DNA from: Dolomedes plantarius
Taxonomy: Eukaryota; Arthropoda; Arachnida; Araneae; Dolomedidae
Assembly: GCA_907164885.2 (NCBI GenBank)
Contig: OU015490.1
Location: forward strand, 232,722,241-232,786,240
Direction of reading: 5' to 3'
DNA length: 64,000 nt
Positions 12,589-24,845 of this stretch are shown piece by piece (within the stretch, counting starts at the first letter, position 1; every line of letters starts with the position of its first letter). A program made the translations under genes and the position numbers. The notes under the pieces were generated by a model, which was given only the letters and a program-made list of their open reading frames with translations, was not told where the DNA came from and ran no database searches.

Positions 12589-12882
12589 TCAATAGCCACC
12601 ATGCTCGTGTCCATAAGGTATCTCATACCCATGACCTTCCCCTCCGTATGCTGACCTTCCTCCGTAGCCTCCATACCCGTGGCCGTGTCCATGGCTCCTC
12701 AGGAGTTTAGCAAGTATTCCGGCAGCAAGCAGTGCTTCGATTCCACTGCCTCCACCTCCATGCTTGCCGCCACCAAACATCCCCATCATGCCGCCCCCGT
12801 GGCCTCCGGCGTTGACGAGCACTCCAAATGATGCCAGCATCAGGCATAGGCACAGAGCTACAATCTTGTGAGAGGAGGCCAT
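12589..12882 (-). CDS. Gly/His-rich secreted peptide precursor (97 residues)
   Basis: The only convincing host gene in the window. The start MASSHKIVA leads into a hydrophobic signal segment (LCLCLMLASFGVLV) ending NA, with predicted cleavage near residue 24. The mature part is Gly/His/Tyr-rich: GGHGGGMMGMFGGGKHGGGG, then a short helix-like stretch SGIEALLAAGILAKLLRS, then HGHGHGYGGYGG repeats and a HEHGGY end. Glycine-rich secreted peptides of this build in spiders include antimicrobial acanthoscurrin/ctenidin-type peptides and cuticle-type proteins; which role applies cannot be told. The frame stays open upstream to an ATG at 12963, but a TATA-like box overlaps there, so I chose the ATG at 12882. 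A TTTTTTCCAG string just before it resembles a 3' splice site, so a 5' UTR intron is possible. Third-position G/C is higher than in the surroundings, as expected of real coding sequence. Confidence 0.8.
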   Translation of the reverse strand: MASSHKIVALCLCLMLASFGVLVNAGGHGGGMMGMFGGGKHGGGGSGIEALLAAGILAKLLRSHGHGHGYGGYGGRSAYGGEGHGYEIPYGHEHGGY

Positions 12883-12963
12883 TTCTTGAAATAGTCTGGA
12901 AAAAATAGGTAACCTTGAGTGGCTGAGATCACGAGAAAAAAGGATCCATTGATGTGTCGTCAT

Positions 12964-12975
12964 GCTTATATTTAA
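12964..12975 (-). promoter_or_regulatory. TATA-like box upstream of the Gly/His-rich peptide gene
   Basis: The minus strand reads TTTAAATATAAGC. It lies about 85 bases upstream of the chosen ATG, giving a short 5' leader if transcription starts about 30 bases downstream. The site was identified only by position and consensus. Confidence 0.45.
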
Positions 12976-13026
12976 AAGAGAATCAACTTCGTTGTGTGTG
13001 ATTACACAACTGAATTCTGTTGATTA

Positions 13027-13830
13027 CACCGACAAGTTATATTAATTTCATTCAATCACATTTACTTCTTATTAATTTAAAACATTTGGGATTAATCATG
13101 TGAAAAATTACCATTTTGTATTAAAATTGTGGGGCAATACCGTTTCTTGAAAAATATTACGTTATATTCATATGATACATTCCCATTTACTGCTTATTAA
13201 TTTAAAATATTTGGGACTAATCATGTGAAAAATTTCTGTTTGGTATTAATAGTGTGGGAAAACGCCGTTTCTTGAAAGAGATTTATTCACCGACGCGTTA
13301 TATTCATTTCATCCAATCACAAAGACTGATTATTAATTTAAAATATTTGGGACTAATCATGTGAAAAATTATTATTTTGTATTAATATTGGAGGGAAATG
13401 CCGTTTCTTCAAAGAGATTTACTCACCAACACGTTATATTCACTTCATCCAATCACATTTACTGACTATTAATTTAAAATATTTTGGACTAATCATGTGA
13501 AAAATTACCATTTTGTGTTAATATTGTGGAAAAATGCCGTTTCTTGAAAGAGATTAATTCACCGACACGTTATATTCATTTCATCCACTCACATTTACTG
13601 CTTATTTATTTAAAATATTTGGGACTAATCATGTGAAAAATTACTATTTGGTATTAATATTGGGGGGAAATGCCGTTTCTTGAAAGAGATTTATTCACCG
13701 ACACGTTATATTCATTTCATCCAATCACAATGACTGATTATTAATTTAAAATATTTGAGGATGATCATGTGAAAAATTACTATTTGGTATTAATTTTGTG
13801 GGAAAATGCCCTTTCCTGAAAGATTTTGAA
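13027..13830 (-). repeat. 136-bp tandem array upstream of the secreted peptide gene
   Basis: About six direct repeats. The anchor AATCATGTGAAAAATT or a close variant occurs at about 13094, 13219, 13355, 13491, 13627 and 13763, giving spacings of 125 and then four times 136. On the minus strand each unit contains TTTCAAGAAACGGCATTTT or a variant. This aligns with TTTCAAGAAATGGC at the start codon of the neighbouring gene and with the following Ser-Ser-His-Lys codons at about 16 of 26 positions. The units appear to be amplified, decayed copies of the gene's start region, not an unrelated satellite. No unit keeps an open frame. Confidence 0.85.
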
Positions 13831-14095
13831 TTTAAAGTGTTATCTTGAGTGACAGTTATCACAACTAAAATGAATAGACCGGCGTCTCGTTCCCCAGTTA
13901 TATCGCATAAGATTTACAAAAGAAACTACGTCATTGTAAGTTACATGGAGAAAAGAAATACACCACTGAAATCCTTCGTCCCTTAGCTTTTGATACATTG
14001 TATTCATCATTTTAAATAACAAATGACCGGTCATTAATTTAAATTCTGATATGGTACTAACCTTGTGATAAAATGACATTTCTTGAAACATTCTG
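13831..14095 (-). pseudogene. Diverged partial duplicate of the Gly/His-rich peptide gene start
   Basis: On the minus strand at about 14091-14060 a TTCCAG string precedes TTTCAAGAAATGTCATTTTA and then a CACAAG codon pair. This parallels TTCCAG, TTTCAAGAAATGGC and CACAAG at the real gene. The short reading begins Met-Ser-Phe-Tyr-His-Lys against Met-Ala-Ser-Ser-His-Lys. The Gly-rich part does not follow. A GTTAGT after the CACAAG looks like a splice donor but this may be chance. It seems to be the less-decayed founder or an outlying member of the 136-bp array. Confidence 0.45.
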
Positions 14096-15322
14096 GAACT
14101 AAAAACTAATGAGTGTCTGGAACTAATGAGTGTTGATGCACATCAACACTCATTGATTTTACTTTTAATAAACTGAGTGTGTAAGCTATTATAAGTAAAA
14201 TGAGTGATGCATGGTTACAAAAGGTTGTCGCATAATATTTCCAAGAGAATCAACATAACAGACGGGTTAGTATGAAGAAATTAATCCGCTCCATTTTGTT
14301 AGTAATGTTGAATATTTTTAATTGAATGTTTTTAGTTGAATATTTTTATAAGTTGTGTTCATGAATTTTAATTGCAAACGCATTTATTTGTTGAAATTCG
14401 TATTTTGGACAAAACTTGTTAGAAAATATCCTCTCTTGAAATAAGGCGAAACGTCGCAACGTCACTGGCTACGTCAGTTTTCTTCTACTATAGATGACGT
14501 CATTATCGGGTGGCAGAAAACAGAAGCAGTTCCTATGCGTTTGCATGTGTTTTGATGTGTTTGGACGATGCCTTCATTTTGAGTTAAATAATTTAAGTTT
14601 ATTTATAAAATTCCTCATGTTAGTTGTATGTAACAGGTATTTTAACACTTTTTTATATTTCGCAAGGTTTAAGAGAATATAATCATTCTTTCGTTAAGAA
14701 TGATTATTATTATGTTGAGATATGTATAGATATCAGGATAAGTTACTTCAGGCCAGCGTCTTGTATCGTAACTCCAGTCTTCCTCTGTCAATAAATACGG
14801 GTCACATACTGAATAAACCTTTCCGGGCTGTACCTAAATGTTTAATTTAGTGATATACCTTTGTTTAGATACCGTATCTAAAGACTTTGAGTAATCTGAG
14901 AGCATTTTCTTCAACAAGCTGTAAGAATGCTCATTGAACGCCATGTTAAATTATGCAATTTTTTGCCCCTCCTCGCCAAACAAGAAGTAAAACTGCAAGA
15001 ATTCAGATGTGACATGCTGGGACACATTGCCCGGAAATTAAAAAATAATCTCTTCATAGTATAAGACTCTTCATAGTAAGACTCTTCATAGTATTTTGTA
15101 AGAAAATAAATTCGTCGCAAAAATCTATTATTTACGCCTTGATACCTTTTATTCTTCCACTTCAATCGCTTCAAGATCCATGAGTTAGTTTAAATTTTAT
15201 TTCAGTCCAATTTTGGGAAGCTTGATTATTTTAGGCTGATTTCCAACTAGAATAACATCAACGCCTAGATAATTTTTTCTTTTTTCTTTAGAAAAAATTA
15301 TTTTCTATTTCTTTTTTATATA
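14096..15322. other. Anonymous DNA
   Basis: A short direct repeat 'tgagtgt' cluster lies at 14108-14185. Otherwise there are no supported genes; the open frames at 14494-14682 and 14911-15174 lack recognisable features. Confidence 0.4.
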
Positions 15323-15869
15323 CAGGGTGAGTCAAAAGTTCGTTAAAACTTTAAAAACTCGTAAAAAAGGAAGAAATTATGATAAAGAAGTGCGGTTTGC
15401 AAGAAAGGGCTCACAAGGAAGTGGGATTTTTTTTTAGCAGCAAAATAAAAATTAGTTAAAAATGCCGGTAGAAGGCGCTGACGACCCGAAGCACAATTAA
15501 CAGGACAATAGTACGTACCATTCATTTATTCTTGCTATAACAATTGTTCAACATGACCTCCAGAACATTGTACGACACAACTAAGGCGACTCTTAACAGC
15601 TTGACCAACAACGCTCGATCATGCAATGATAACATTCTGAAAGCGAATGAGAAATTATGTCTATCACGGTCTTCTATTGCAAGATTGATTTGCATAATTC
15701 TGCTGAATTTTTCGCACGTCAGCGCCATCTACCGGTGACTTTCTTTTTGTTGATGCTAAAAAAAATCCGACTTCCTTGTGAGCCCTTCCTTGCAAACGGC
15801 ACTTCTTTATCATAATTTCTTCCTTTTTTATGAATTTTTAGAGTTTATATGAACTTTTGGCCTACCCTG
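15323..15869. mobile_element. MITE with about 130-bp terminal inverted repeats
   Basis: The element is 547 bp, begins CAGGGTGAGTCAAAAGTTCG and ends with the diverged inverse. TA flanks both sides (15321-15322, 15870-15871). The arms match over about 130 bases, including 'aggaagaaattatgataaag' and 'gggctcacaaggaagt'. The minus-strand frame at 15522-15728 in the centre contains LHDRALLVKLL, weakly like the opening of a mobile-element helix-turn-helix domain, so this may be a deletion derivative of an autonomous element. Confidence 0.8.
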
Positions 15870-17819
15870 TATATAAATCATTCAGGGTACATTCGGACAA
15901 TACAATTTTTTTTCTAACTAATTCCCTCCAGTAATTTTTCCAATCATTTTTTTTCATCATTATATGAGGAAATTTAATTAGAAAAAAATAACAATTTTTT
16001 TCTTGCTAAATTCCCTCATATAATGTATGAATTACCCTCAAACGAATGATCAGTAATTTGATGAATCATTTTACAAATAAAAAAGGGTTTGTCCTCAACT
16101 ATTAATTTAGGTGATTTTTTTTGTATTTCATAAGAAAACGGATAACTCTAAATGTAATAGATAGCATTTTTATTCAAAGAATCCAATGCTGCATTTACAC
16201 AAAAATGAAGTGTAATGTTTTTATGTTTTACCCGTAAGAATCGAAACTATGAAAAATGTTACAGATTTTTTAGATTAAAACTGAACTTTAAATTTAAAAA
16301 AAAGTAATACACGTATTAATGGAAATTGAAGTGGGTTAAATACATTTGATCTGATTAGCAGTTTATGACAATCATATTATCTAATAAACCATTCAAGCGC
16401 CAATTTTCACCATCATGGTAAGCCTTTGTGTAAATGGTTTTGCTTATAAATATAAAACTGATATTCCTTTAGCAATAATTTATGTAAAAGTAAATCCCTT
16501 TTTATTTGCAAATATGCTCAGTAAAGTTAAAAATAGTTTCCTGTTTAGAGTAAACTGAAAAATATAAGATCATTCAGTATTTGAATACATATATCTATGA
16601 AGCCCGGTATAAAGGTCTTAAGTCAAAAACAGAAACAATTATTTAAATATACCAAGTTATTGGCTGTTATACCAATCTCAGAACTATAATTTCGACTTAA
16701 GTCTTTTATACAAAGAAATGTAATTTTGTACACAAAATCGATAGACTTAAGCATTTTATACCAATAAAAGAATTTTTTTTATCAATGCTAACAGATAACT
16801 AAAAATCACTGTTTTTTTATTTAAGCCCTTTATTCCGGCTTCAAAGATATATTTTTTCTAAACGTATAAATACTTTTTATGATATAAACATACATGTTTG
16901 TTTGAAATGTGATAAATAATGGGAAACTAAAAGGCAAAATATTATAAACAAATTTCGCAATTTAAAATATGTCGAAACCATGAACCTAAATAAATTTCAT
17001 TGGTAATAATTAAAAACTATTTTTTATAATATAATACGTTATAAATCATGAAAACTATCCAAAATCTTTTATCATTTCATAATTTCAAACAATTCGTAAG
17101 AAGAATAAAACTTAATAAAACCTCTAAAGAATTTTAATCCAGAGTTAAATCGTTTCAACAAACGAAGTGATAAACAAGAAATACAGGATTTAAAATTTTG
17201 CTTCGATGTGCTCTGTTTAAAGTGCTATTCCCAGGGTATTCTACATTAATAACTTATTGTTTCAAGTGTATTTTTATATAATCTACTTACATTTATAAGC
17301 GTAATAATTTTTAATACTTACACACTAAGCTAGAATCCAGAGACTCGAGGAAACGCTTTGTTATGGCTGACGAGAGCTCAATGGAAAGTATTTACTTTTA
17401 TACTTCTAGATATACCCCTCCCAAGGAAATAATTCTTTCCCTGGAGCACTTCCTAAACACGAACCTCAAGGGCAGCAAATTACACTCAAAAATTTTAGAT
17501 AACTTCCTTTTTCTGAACCCAGTGCCTTATTTTGTTGAACGTACCGAACCGTAGCCCACTTTCGCTTAAGAAACACATCGAATCACCCATAGCGGTTTTT
17601 CCCTCGCTTTGAAATGTTGGGAAAAGTGTCTTTTTTCGCGCATGAGGGACTTCGAAGCAATGCATGTTCAGTTCCGCCCTTTAATCAACCCAGTTTAGAG
17701 CGTAATCTCTTATTACCCTTGACAGAAGAAGAAGTGACTTCTTCGTTTGTATCACTAGGATGAGATACATTTCTTTTGTTTATATAAATTCATATAACCT
17801 TTGTAATTTGTACAGATAT
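15870..17819. other. AT-rich DNA without a supported gene
   Basis: Very AT-rich with no element ends seen. From about 17340 the base composition rises and a 63-codon frame (17363-17554) appears with no known motif. It may be a retroelement fragment, but nothing supports a family. Confidence 0.4.
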
Positions 17820-18300
<481 letters not shown>

Positions 18301-18301
18301 A

Positions 18302-18610
18302 TTTATGGTTCGGTTGGCAAAGGCAGCGAGTCAGTGACCTGCAAGTTGCGGGTTCGATGCCCGTCGTCAACAAAACCATGGACGTGTACACTAATGGCGA
18401 CTGGTGCACGGAAAAAATTCTGCCGCAGGTGCAGTGTCCTCCAAATTCCCAAAACACCTCTGGAGGTGCGGGGTCAAGTGTTCCGGTGTCGTCACTTGAC
18501 TCGGTTCAAAATTACGGGATCGGTCGGTAGGGGGTAAAGCTTTTCCGCCTATACGGTGCTCCCTTAAATAAATGGCCAGCAGTTCTGCGATGTATATGGC
18601 GATAGGATAA
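18302..18610 (+). mobile_element. tRNA-derived SINE, copy 1
   Basis: The head has pol III promoter boxes: GGTTCGGTTGGCAAAGGC (A-box region) and GGGTTCGATGCCCGTC (B box, near 18350). The body shares GGGTCAAGTGTTCCGGTGTC and the following 'cacttgactcggttcaaaat' with the SINE at 24492-24845. It is flanked by microsatellites, so no target duplication can be recognised. Confidence 0.75.
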
Positions 18611-18629
18611 TGTCCAACCGCCTGCTTGG

Positions 18630-18643
18630 AATATATATGTATG

Positions 18644-18693
<50 letters not shown>

Positions 18694-18694
18694 A
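18630..18694. repeat. TATG/TA microsatellite
   Basis: ATATGTATG repeats pass into (TA)n directly after the SINE body; the tract may have grown from the SINE's simple-repeat tail. Confidence 0.85.
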
Positions 18695-21600
18695 CAGAGA
18701 GCAAAATTTGGTTTTTCTGTTTAATATGCCGCCAGGCATGTGTATTTTTACCATGAGTTTTTTTTTTCAATAAACTTTTGAAAATAAATCTTACGATTGA
18801 TTTTTACATAAACAGAAGATGGCGCATCAAAACACTTGTCAAAAATTTTGAATGTATGTTAACTATTTATTAAATGCATAGGCATAAAGAAATAATCTAA
18901 TAATAATAATCTCTTATGCAATAAATTAGAATGATAAATACGATAAAAAAAATTCATTACAAGAAAGTTCTACATCATACGGAATGAATGTGATAAAATT
19001 TTTAGACTATTATAAATTCACATAAGAAAAGTAAACTTTATATACTAAACGGTATAATTTTAAATTTTATTCACTATTTACATATTTTCTACAGAAAATT
19101 ATTTGAATATTTTTTAATATTATTGGTGACTGATACAGATATAAATTATTACCAAACCATCTTTATAAGTGTATTTATGTTTAAAATATTAGCTTTTGAA
19201 ATTACTCTTTCTTATCGAAACTAATTTAGTAATTTAGAGACAACGGTTAAAGGTAAATGTTACTGATTATTCAAAAACACTTTCGAAATTATGGATTTGG
19301 TATAGTTGTTATTTGATTTAATAACATAGTTTATTTTAAATGGATATTTTTGATAAACGCACAACTCTTCCTCAAAATAGCTTCTTTTTTACAGGCCAAA
19401 ACACACCCCAAATGTAAAAATTAGTTACTGGATGTCAACGAGCGTAAATATGTAACTCAGAAATCGTCCTTCGCATTACATGTGTTAATGCCGTGAGTCA
19501 AAACTAAAAATTTTATCCAATCCAAGGGCACCATTTTATATTGTTGTGTAATCTGTCTTCTTTCTGCTTTCAAGTCATTGAATAATAGTGAATTTTAGTT
19601 CGTTTTTGTACTTTTAATTCTAATTGCTTGCCCGTAGACCATGGTAATGCAAGTTAGCAACCATAAATCAAGTTAAAGGCTAAAATTGTTGTTTCTTCTT
19701 AAACTACCGTATTTTTCGGACCATAAGACGCACCGGGCTATAAGAAGCATCTCATATTTATGGGAGGGTTTTTAGAAAAGAATATTTTGTATTTTGGTAG
19801 GTATAAAAAGATATTTTCAATTTCTTACTTAATAAAGATTTAAAAAAAATATAATAAATATAATAAATAACATAGATAAAATATATATAATATATATATA
19901 ATGTATATATAATAAATATATATAATATATTTAATAAAATATTCATTTTAATGTTACATTCGGACCCGAAATGTATGGTACTTGTAGAGCTTCGTAAGTA
20001 AAAGAAAAGCTTACAATTAATTTATAACAGCAATTAAGGAAGTTGAAAAATCTCATTACGGATGAATATAATTGAAATCTTTTGTTAATTTTATATAACA
20101 TTTCACGTTAAGGCATTCCCATATTTTAAAGGGTTCAGATTTTTTAATTCCAACTTGAGAGAGAAAGTTTATGTAACTTTAAAGACACGGAAACTTTAAA
20201 ATGCTCAAGCAAATGTATTAAAATATCCCTCGTTTAAAGTTTACATAATATTTAGTATTATCTAAGCCTGATTTTTCTTTTTATCTTGTAAAGAATTTTA
20301 TTACTCCACTAGCGGGCCAAAATAAGTCCTTCTTTTAGCTAAAAATTTAATAAAATGTTTACTTTCCATTTTTAGGGGATGTAAACAAATTCACTTTTAG
20401 TACAGAAATTATGTGGTGCAGCATCCGTGCATGTAATTGGCTACACGTGGCATTAAACTTCCTAGAGGAAATTGCTTTTATTTGAAATACCTTGCGGTTT
20501 TCCATGAACGTAAATTTAAAGAAGGCAAAATATACAAATAATTTTTTTTTAAATAAACGCTACAAGAAAACAGGATAAAATATTGCTGATAACATTTATC
20601 GCGTTTTGCCTTTTTCCTTCGAGGCCTAAAAAGTATTTTCGCCCGCACTTTGTGACGCTCAAAGACTATTAACCTCAATTATCTTCCCAGAAAAATTGTT
20701 ATTTGCAGAAGTTATTTATAAAAACTGATGGGTAAGTATGATTAGATAAATGCTAAACAAAAACGTCCCACAATTTAAAATCGATCGCCGCGTGACTTCG
20801 CCTCGTTTCTGAAGCTCATTTCTGAAGCGATTAATTATATAATCAAAAATGCAGTTCACAGTGAAGACTTTACATATACTTGAAAAATGAACTTATGAGG
20901 AAAAGCTAAAGGAATAATGGGGCACAAAATTTAACAACTTTATGTTACGAAAAATTCCCCTTCCTCTGATGAGATAGCCGTTTAAAAAATTTATTTAAAT
21001 TACATATTACACGAGAAAGGTAAATATATATATCTCTTCCTGAAAAAAACCGATAAAAAGCAGAATGTTTATAAAAAGTATACTTAAATATATATTATTT
21101 CTATCAGACTTTGTTTTTGTATATAATGTTGTCTTCAATCTAAAGCTTGCAATAGACAACCATATGCAGGGATCTGTATTCGAACCTGATTTCATAATAT
21201 AGAAGACAATATTCTACCAACTGAAAAATCCACATGAAGTGAGAAATTGGGATTTTTCAAATACGGATCCTGATTTGTTTTTCTTTTTTTTTTTTTTGGG
21301 GGGGGGGGGGGGGAGTGGTTAACACAGTAGGCTGCCCTATACATATTTTTTAAATATTTTTTATTTATCTACTTTTAGACGATGCTAGATGTTTTCTGTG
21401 CATATTTGTTATATGCTTCATAGCGGTCCATTATCACTTTTTCGAATGGTCGATCACCAGAGTAACGATCGTCAGCCGGAGCTGAGACTCAAAACGAGAT
21501 CTCCTAACCTTGAGGCCGATATTCCTCAAATTGAACTATTCCGGCGATGTCATGAAATCGTAATTTTCGAATTTCCTCCCTCAAAGCATTCTTCCAAAAA

Positions 21601-23809
21601 TAGGACCCTTCATGTCCGAGATGTATTAATATAACTCTAATAAGTGAAACCTTCACTCAATTGGATTGATGTTGCCTATCACATTTACTTCTGCATTAAA
21701 GCAAGCATACCACTTTGCATTCTGTTTCTAAAGCCGCACATCTAGTAACTGCTAATGCCATCCCGTTCACAGTACCCTCAATTAAAAAATTTAGTGCTCG
21801 GCAACGTATAGAATATTGAAGGACTGGCAAATATCCCACGTCTTTTGATGTGTTTGAAACACGCAATGTACGTGTAGCTAGCTGTATTGGGATAAACAGA
21901 ATATAAATCGCATCCTCTATAGTGTGCAACTGCAATGCATCATCAATACTTCTGTTTGATTAGAGGCTTAATTCCATCACAGCTGAATAATTTTACCTCT
22001 GACACAAATTTCACAACAAAATAGCTAATGGTATAGGCTTTCTGCTTTAAATTCACGATGAGTCTAAAAGCATGTTTTCAAAATATCTAGAAATTGGTGA
22101 AACGCTAATACTTTCCTTGATAAACTTTGATTTCCATTATGTATAAGAAACATCACGCAAACACTGACTACATATTTAGCCTAATTAGGAGAGAGATTAA
22201 ATCATGTCAGCTATAGAAGATTATTACACTTTAAAAAGAAAAATTGTCCAAGAACTTACGATTCCACTATTTTATGAGTTATGAATCACAAAACACGCAT
22301 AAGTATAGGATAAATAAATAATGTATTTTCTGTAGTAGATGCTAAGTTTTACGTGGTTAAAAGAGAATTTTTATTCAGATATGTAAAATCAGGGGTTCAG
22401 TAACTGGATTTCACAGTTCAAGGGCTTTTGATCGTGAAATGAAATACTTTAGGAAGTTTATTGACTTAATTAAACGTAATAGCATATTTTACAAGTAAAA
22501 TTTTAGCTTCAGATCCTTTTAGCAGCATTACTTCCTTTATTTACCTGTATTCGTCAGGTTTCCAATGCAATATTAAGTAAAAATGGTTAATTCAGGATCT
22601 TTGATGGAGATTCTCGTCGCTATGTCGGGCCCTATCTGACGCATTGGAGTGAAAATCCTTAAACGGACAAGAGATCTTCAACATCGCTTTCTTTTTAACG
22701 TAGGATTACGTTCCTCAATAACGGTCCTCCGGAGAGAAAAAAATTGTCCGGCGTCGCGAGTTATAATTTTGGCAGCGTGCCAAACCCAGAAGCAGTAAAC
22801 AGTTAAACAGAAAAGTACCAAAATGCGTAAAAAAAAAGAAAAAAGAAAAAAAGAGGTAAGCAACGATAAGTAATCTTACGTTAATAACCCTCGGTAGTTT
22901 CGTTAGAAGAGACTACCTGAAATATATTTTTTTTCAATTTTTCACTCTATGTACAGAATAAGAATACTTAATATATTTTTTACTTCATTGAAGATGCTTA
23001 GAATCTCCAAATAAGTATTCGGGGACAGTATAAGGCCTATTTAGGAAAAAATTCTTAAAAAATTCTAGAATTTTCTAAAATGCTTCCTGTGCACTCATTT
23101 TCTTCTGATTTCTTCCAAATTTCGCGGCATTGTTAATGCAAGTGTTTGTCACAAAACTGTTCATCATTCTTTGAAACCACAAATATTTTTCAAATTTATA
23201 GGCCACAAAATGAAGTAAAAATATAAAAAGATAACAAGCAGATTGAAGAAAAAATTATCTATGGCTTTTTATTAATACTAAAAAAAAAAAATCTGTGCAC
23301 AATTATGTTTATATTTATATGGTAAACTAATATTAAAAAATTTAAAGTTTTTAAACGATATGGTATAGAAACGGAACATTTTGAAAAATTCTGGCATTTT
23401 TTTCAAAAAGTTTTGAAAAACAGACATTATTCTGCCAAAAAATCCTTATTTTGGATTATAAGGGTCTTCAATGCGGTAAAAAAGAATATTAATTATTCTC
23501 ATTCTGTATATAGAATTAAACATTGAAAATCAAAAATTTCGAAGTTGAAGATCTCTTTAAGAACTATAAGGGAGAATCTCTTGTATTTTATTGGTTCCAC
23601 ATCGTTAGTAGGTTACACGTCTATTCAGTTGTTCCTTTATTCCCTAATCCTGAAAAAAACTTCAGTTAAAAATAACACTAAATAACTCCGGATATAAGTT
23701 ACTGGGCAAGCCAAAATTGTGTTCTCGTTTTTTCCCTCTAGACAGGTAAAGAGAAAATTTAAATTTTCCGACGTATTAGTTCTATTGCTAGAGGTTTTAG
23801 GCTAATGCG
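18695..23809. other. 5-kb AT-rich stretch without a supported gene
   Basis: Nothing convincing was seen over 5 kb. A string CCGTATTTTTCGGACCATAA at 19708 resembles a motif found at ends of dispersed repeats in many animal genomes, but no partner end was found. A T/G homopolymer pair lies at 21284-21313. A segment at 21390-21640 is less AT-rich with an 81-codon frame that has no known motif. Confidence 0.4.
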
Positions 23810-24491
23810 TCTGTAAAGTCGAATTTGCTAAATCTGTTTTGCAAAAATGGGTAAGAAAGTAAGAGCTAACAAAAGTGAAACAAACGAAGATCAGTTTTGA
23901 ATCGCATTTGCAGCTTTTTATTGAAAGGCGTTTGACAAAAAAAATCCAAATCGCATCCTTGTACAAAGGTCCCAGAATATCTAAGGAACTCAACCATATT
24001 CACGAACTTCGCTTTCAGCCTTGATAAGGGCATATTCCTCATTACGGGCATATAAAGTTATGTTTGTAAAGTTGAATTTGCTAAAATCTGTTTGCAAAAA
24101 TGAGTAAGAAAAAACGAGCGAACAAAAGTGAAACAAACGAAGGTCATTTTTTAATCGCATTTGCAGCTTTTTATTTAAAGGCTTCTGACAAAAATATCCA
24201 AATCACATCCTTCTACAAAAGGTCTATAAAGTCTAGAGAACTCAACAATATTCATGAACTTCGCTTTCAACTTTAATAAGGCAACCTTAATAGGGCATAT
24301 TCTTCATTACGGTCATATAAAGTTATGTGTGCAAAGTCGAATTTGCTAAAAACTGTTTTGCAAAAATGAGTAAGAAAAAAAAGCTAACAAAAATGAAACA
24401 AACGGAGGTCATTTTTGAAAGGCGGTTGACAAAAATATCCAAATAATATCCTTGTACAAAGGGATGTCTAGAGAACTCAACAATATTCATG

Positions 24492-24845
24492 GGCGGGCGC
24501 GGTAGCCCGGTTGGCAAGAGCAGCGGGCCAGTGATCTGAACGTTCCTGGTCCGATGCTCGTCGCTGCAAATCTACCGCCGCGTTCACTAATGGTGGCCGG
24601 GGCAAGTAAAATAGGGCGTGGCTACAATGTACTCCAAGTTCTCAAATTTACTTCTGGGGGTGCTGGGTCAAGTGTTCCGGTCTCATCACTTGACTCGGTT
24701 CAAAATTACGGGACCGGTCATTTAGCCAAGTCGGACTCCGACCCTTGCGGTGCTATTAAAAACCGGAGCCGCACCTTCATCGCCCATAGCCTTCGGGACT
24801 TGACCTGATGTTACATGTCGGTCAAGGGGCATAAACAACAACAGC
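24492..24845 (+). mobile_element. tRNA-derived SINE, copy 2, with target duplication
   Basis: The head has GGTAGCCCGGTTGGCAAGAG (A-box region) and a B-box-like GGTCCGATGC. The body shares 'gggtcaagtgttccggt' and the following block with copy 1. It ends in an AACAACAACA tail. The direct repeat ATATTCATG flanks it (24483-24491 and 24846-24854). It inserted into unit 3 of the tandem array. Confidence 0.9.

Noticed and set aside
12883..12963. Upstream ATG extending the Gly/His-rich protein by 27 residues
   Set aside because: The TATA-like box lies just upstream, so the ATG would precede or abut the transcription start; the signal peptide begins properly at the ATG at 12882.
18340..18375. A functional tRNA gene at the SINE head
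   Set aside because: A and B boxes are present but a cloverleaf with paired acceptor stem cannot be formed over a normal tRNA length, and the body matches the other SINE copy.
19708..19750. CCGTATTTTTCGGACCATAA motif as a delimited element
   Set aside because: A familiar dispersed motif, but no second end or target duplication was found, so no element can be drawn.
24554..24808. 84-codon plus-strand frame
   Set aside because: Lies wholly inside a tRNA-derived SINE; SINEs do not encode protein.
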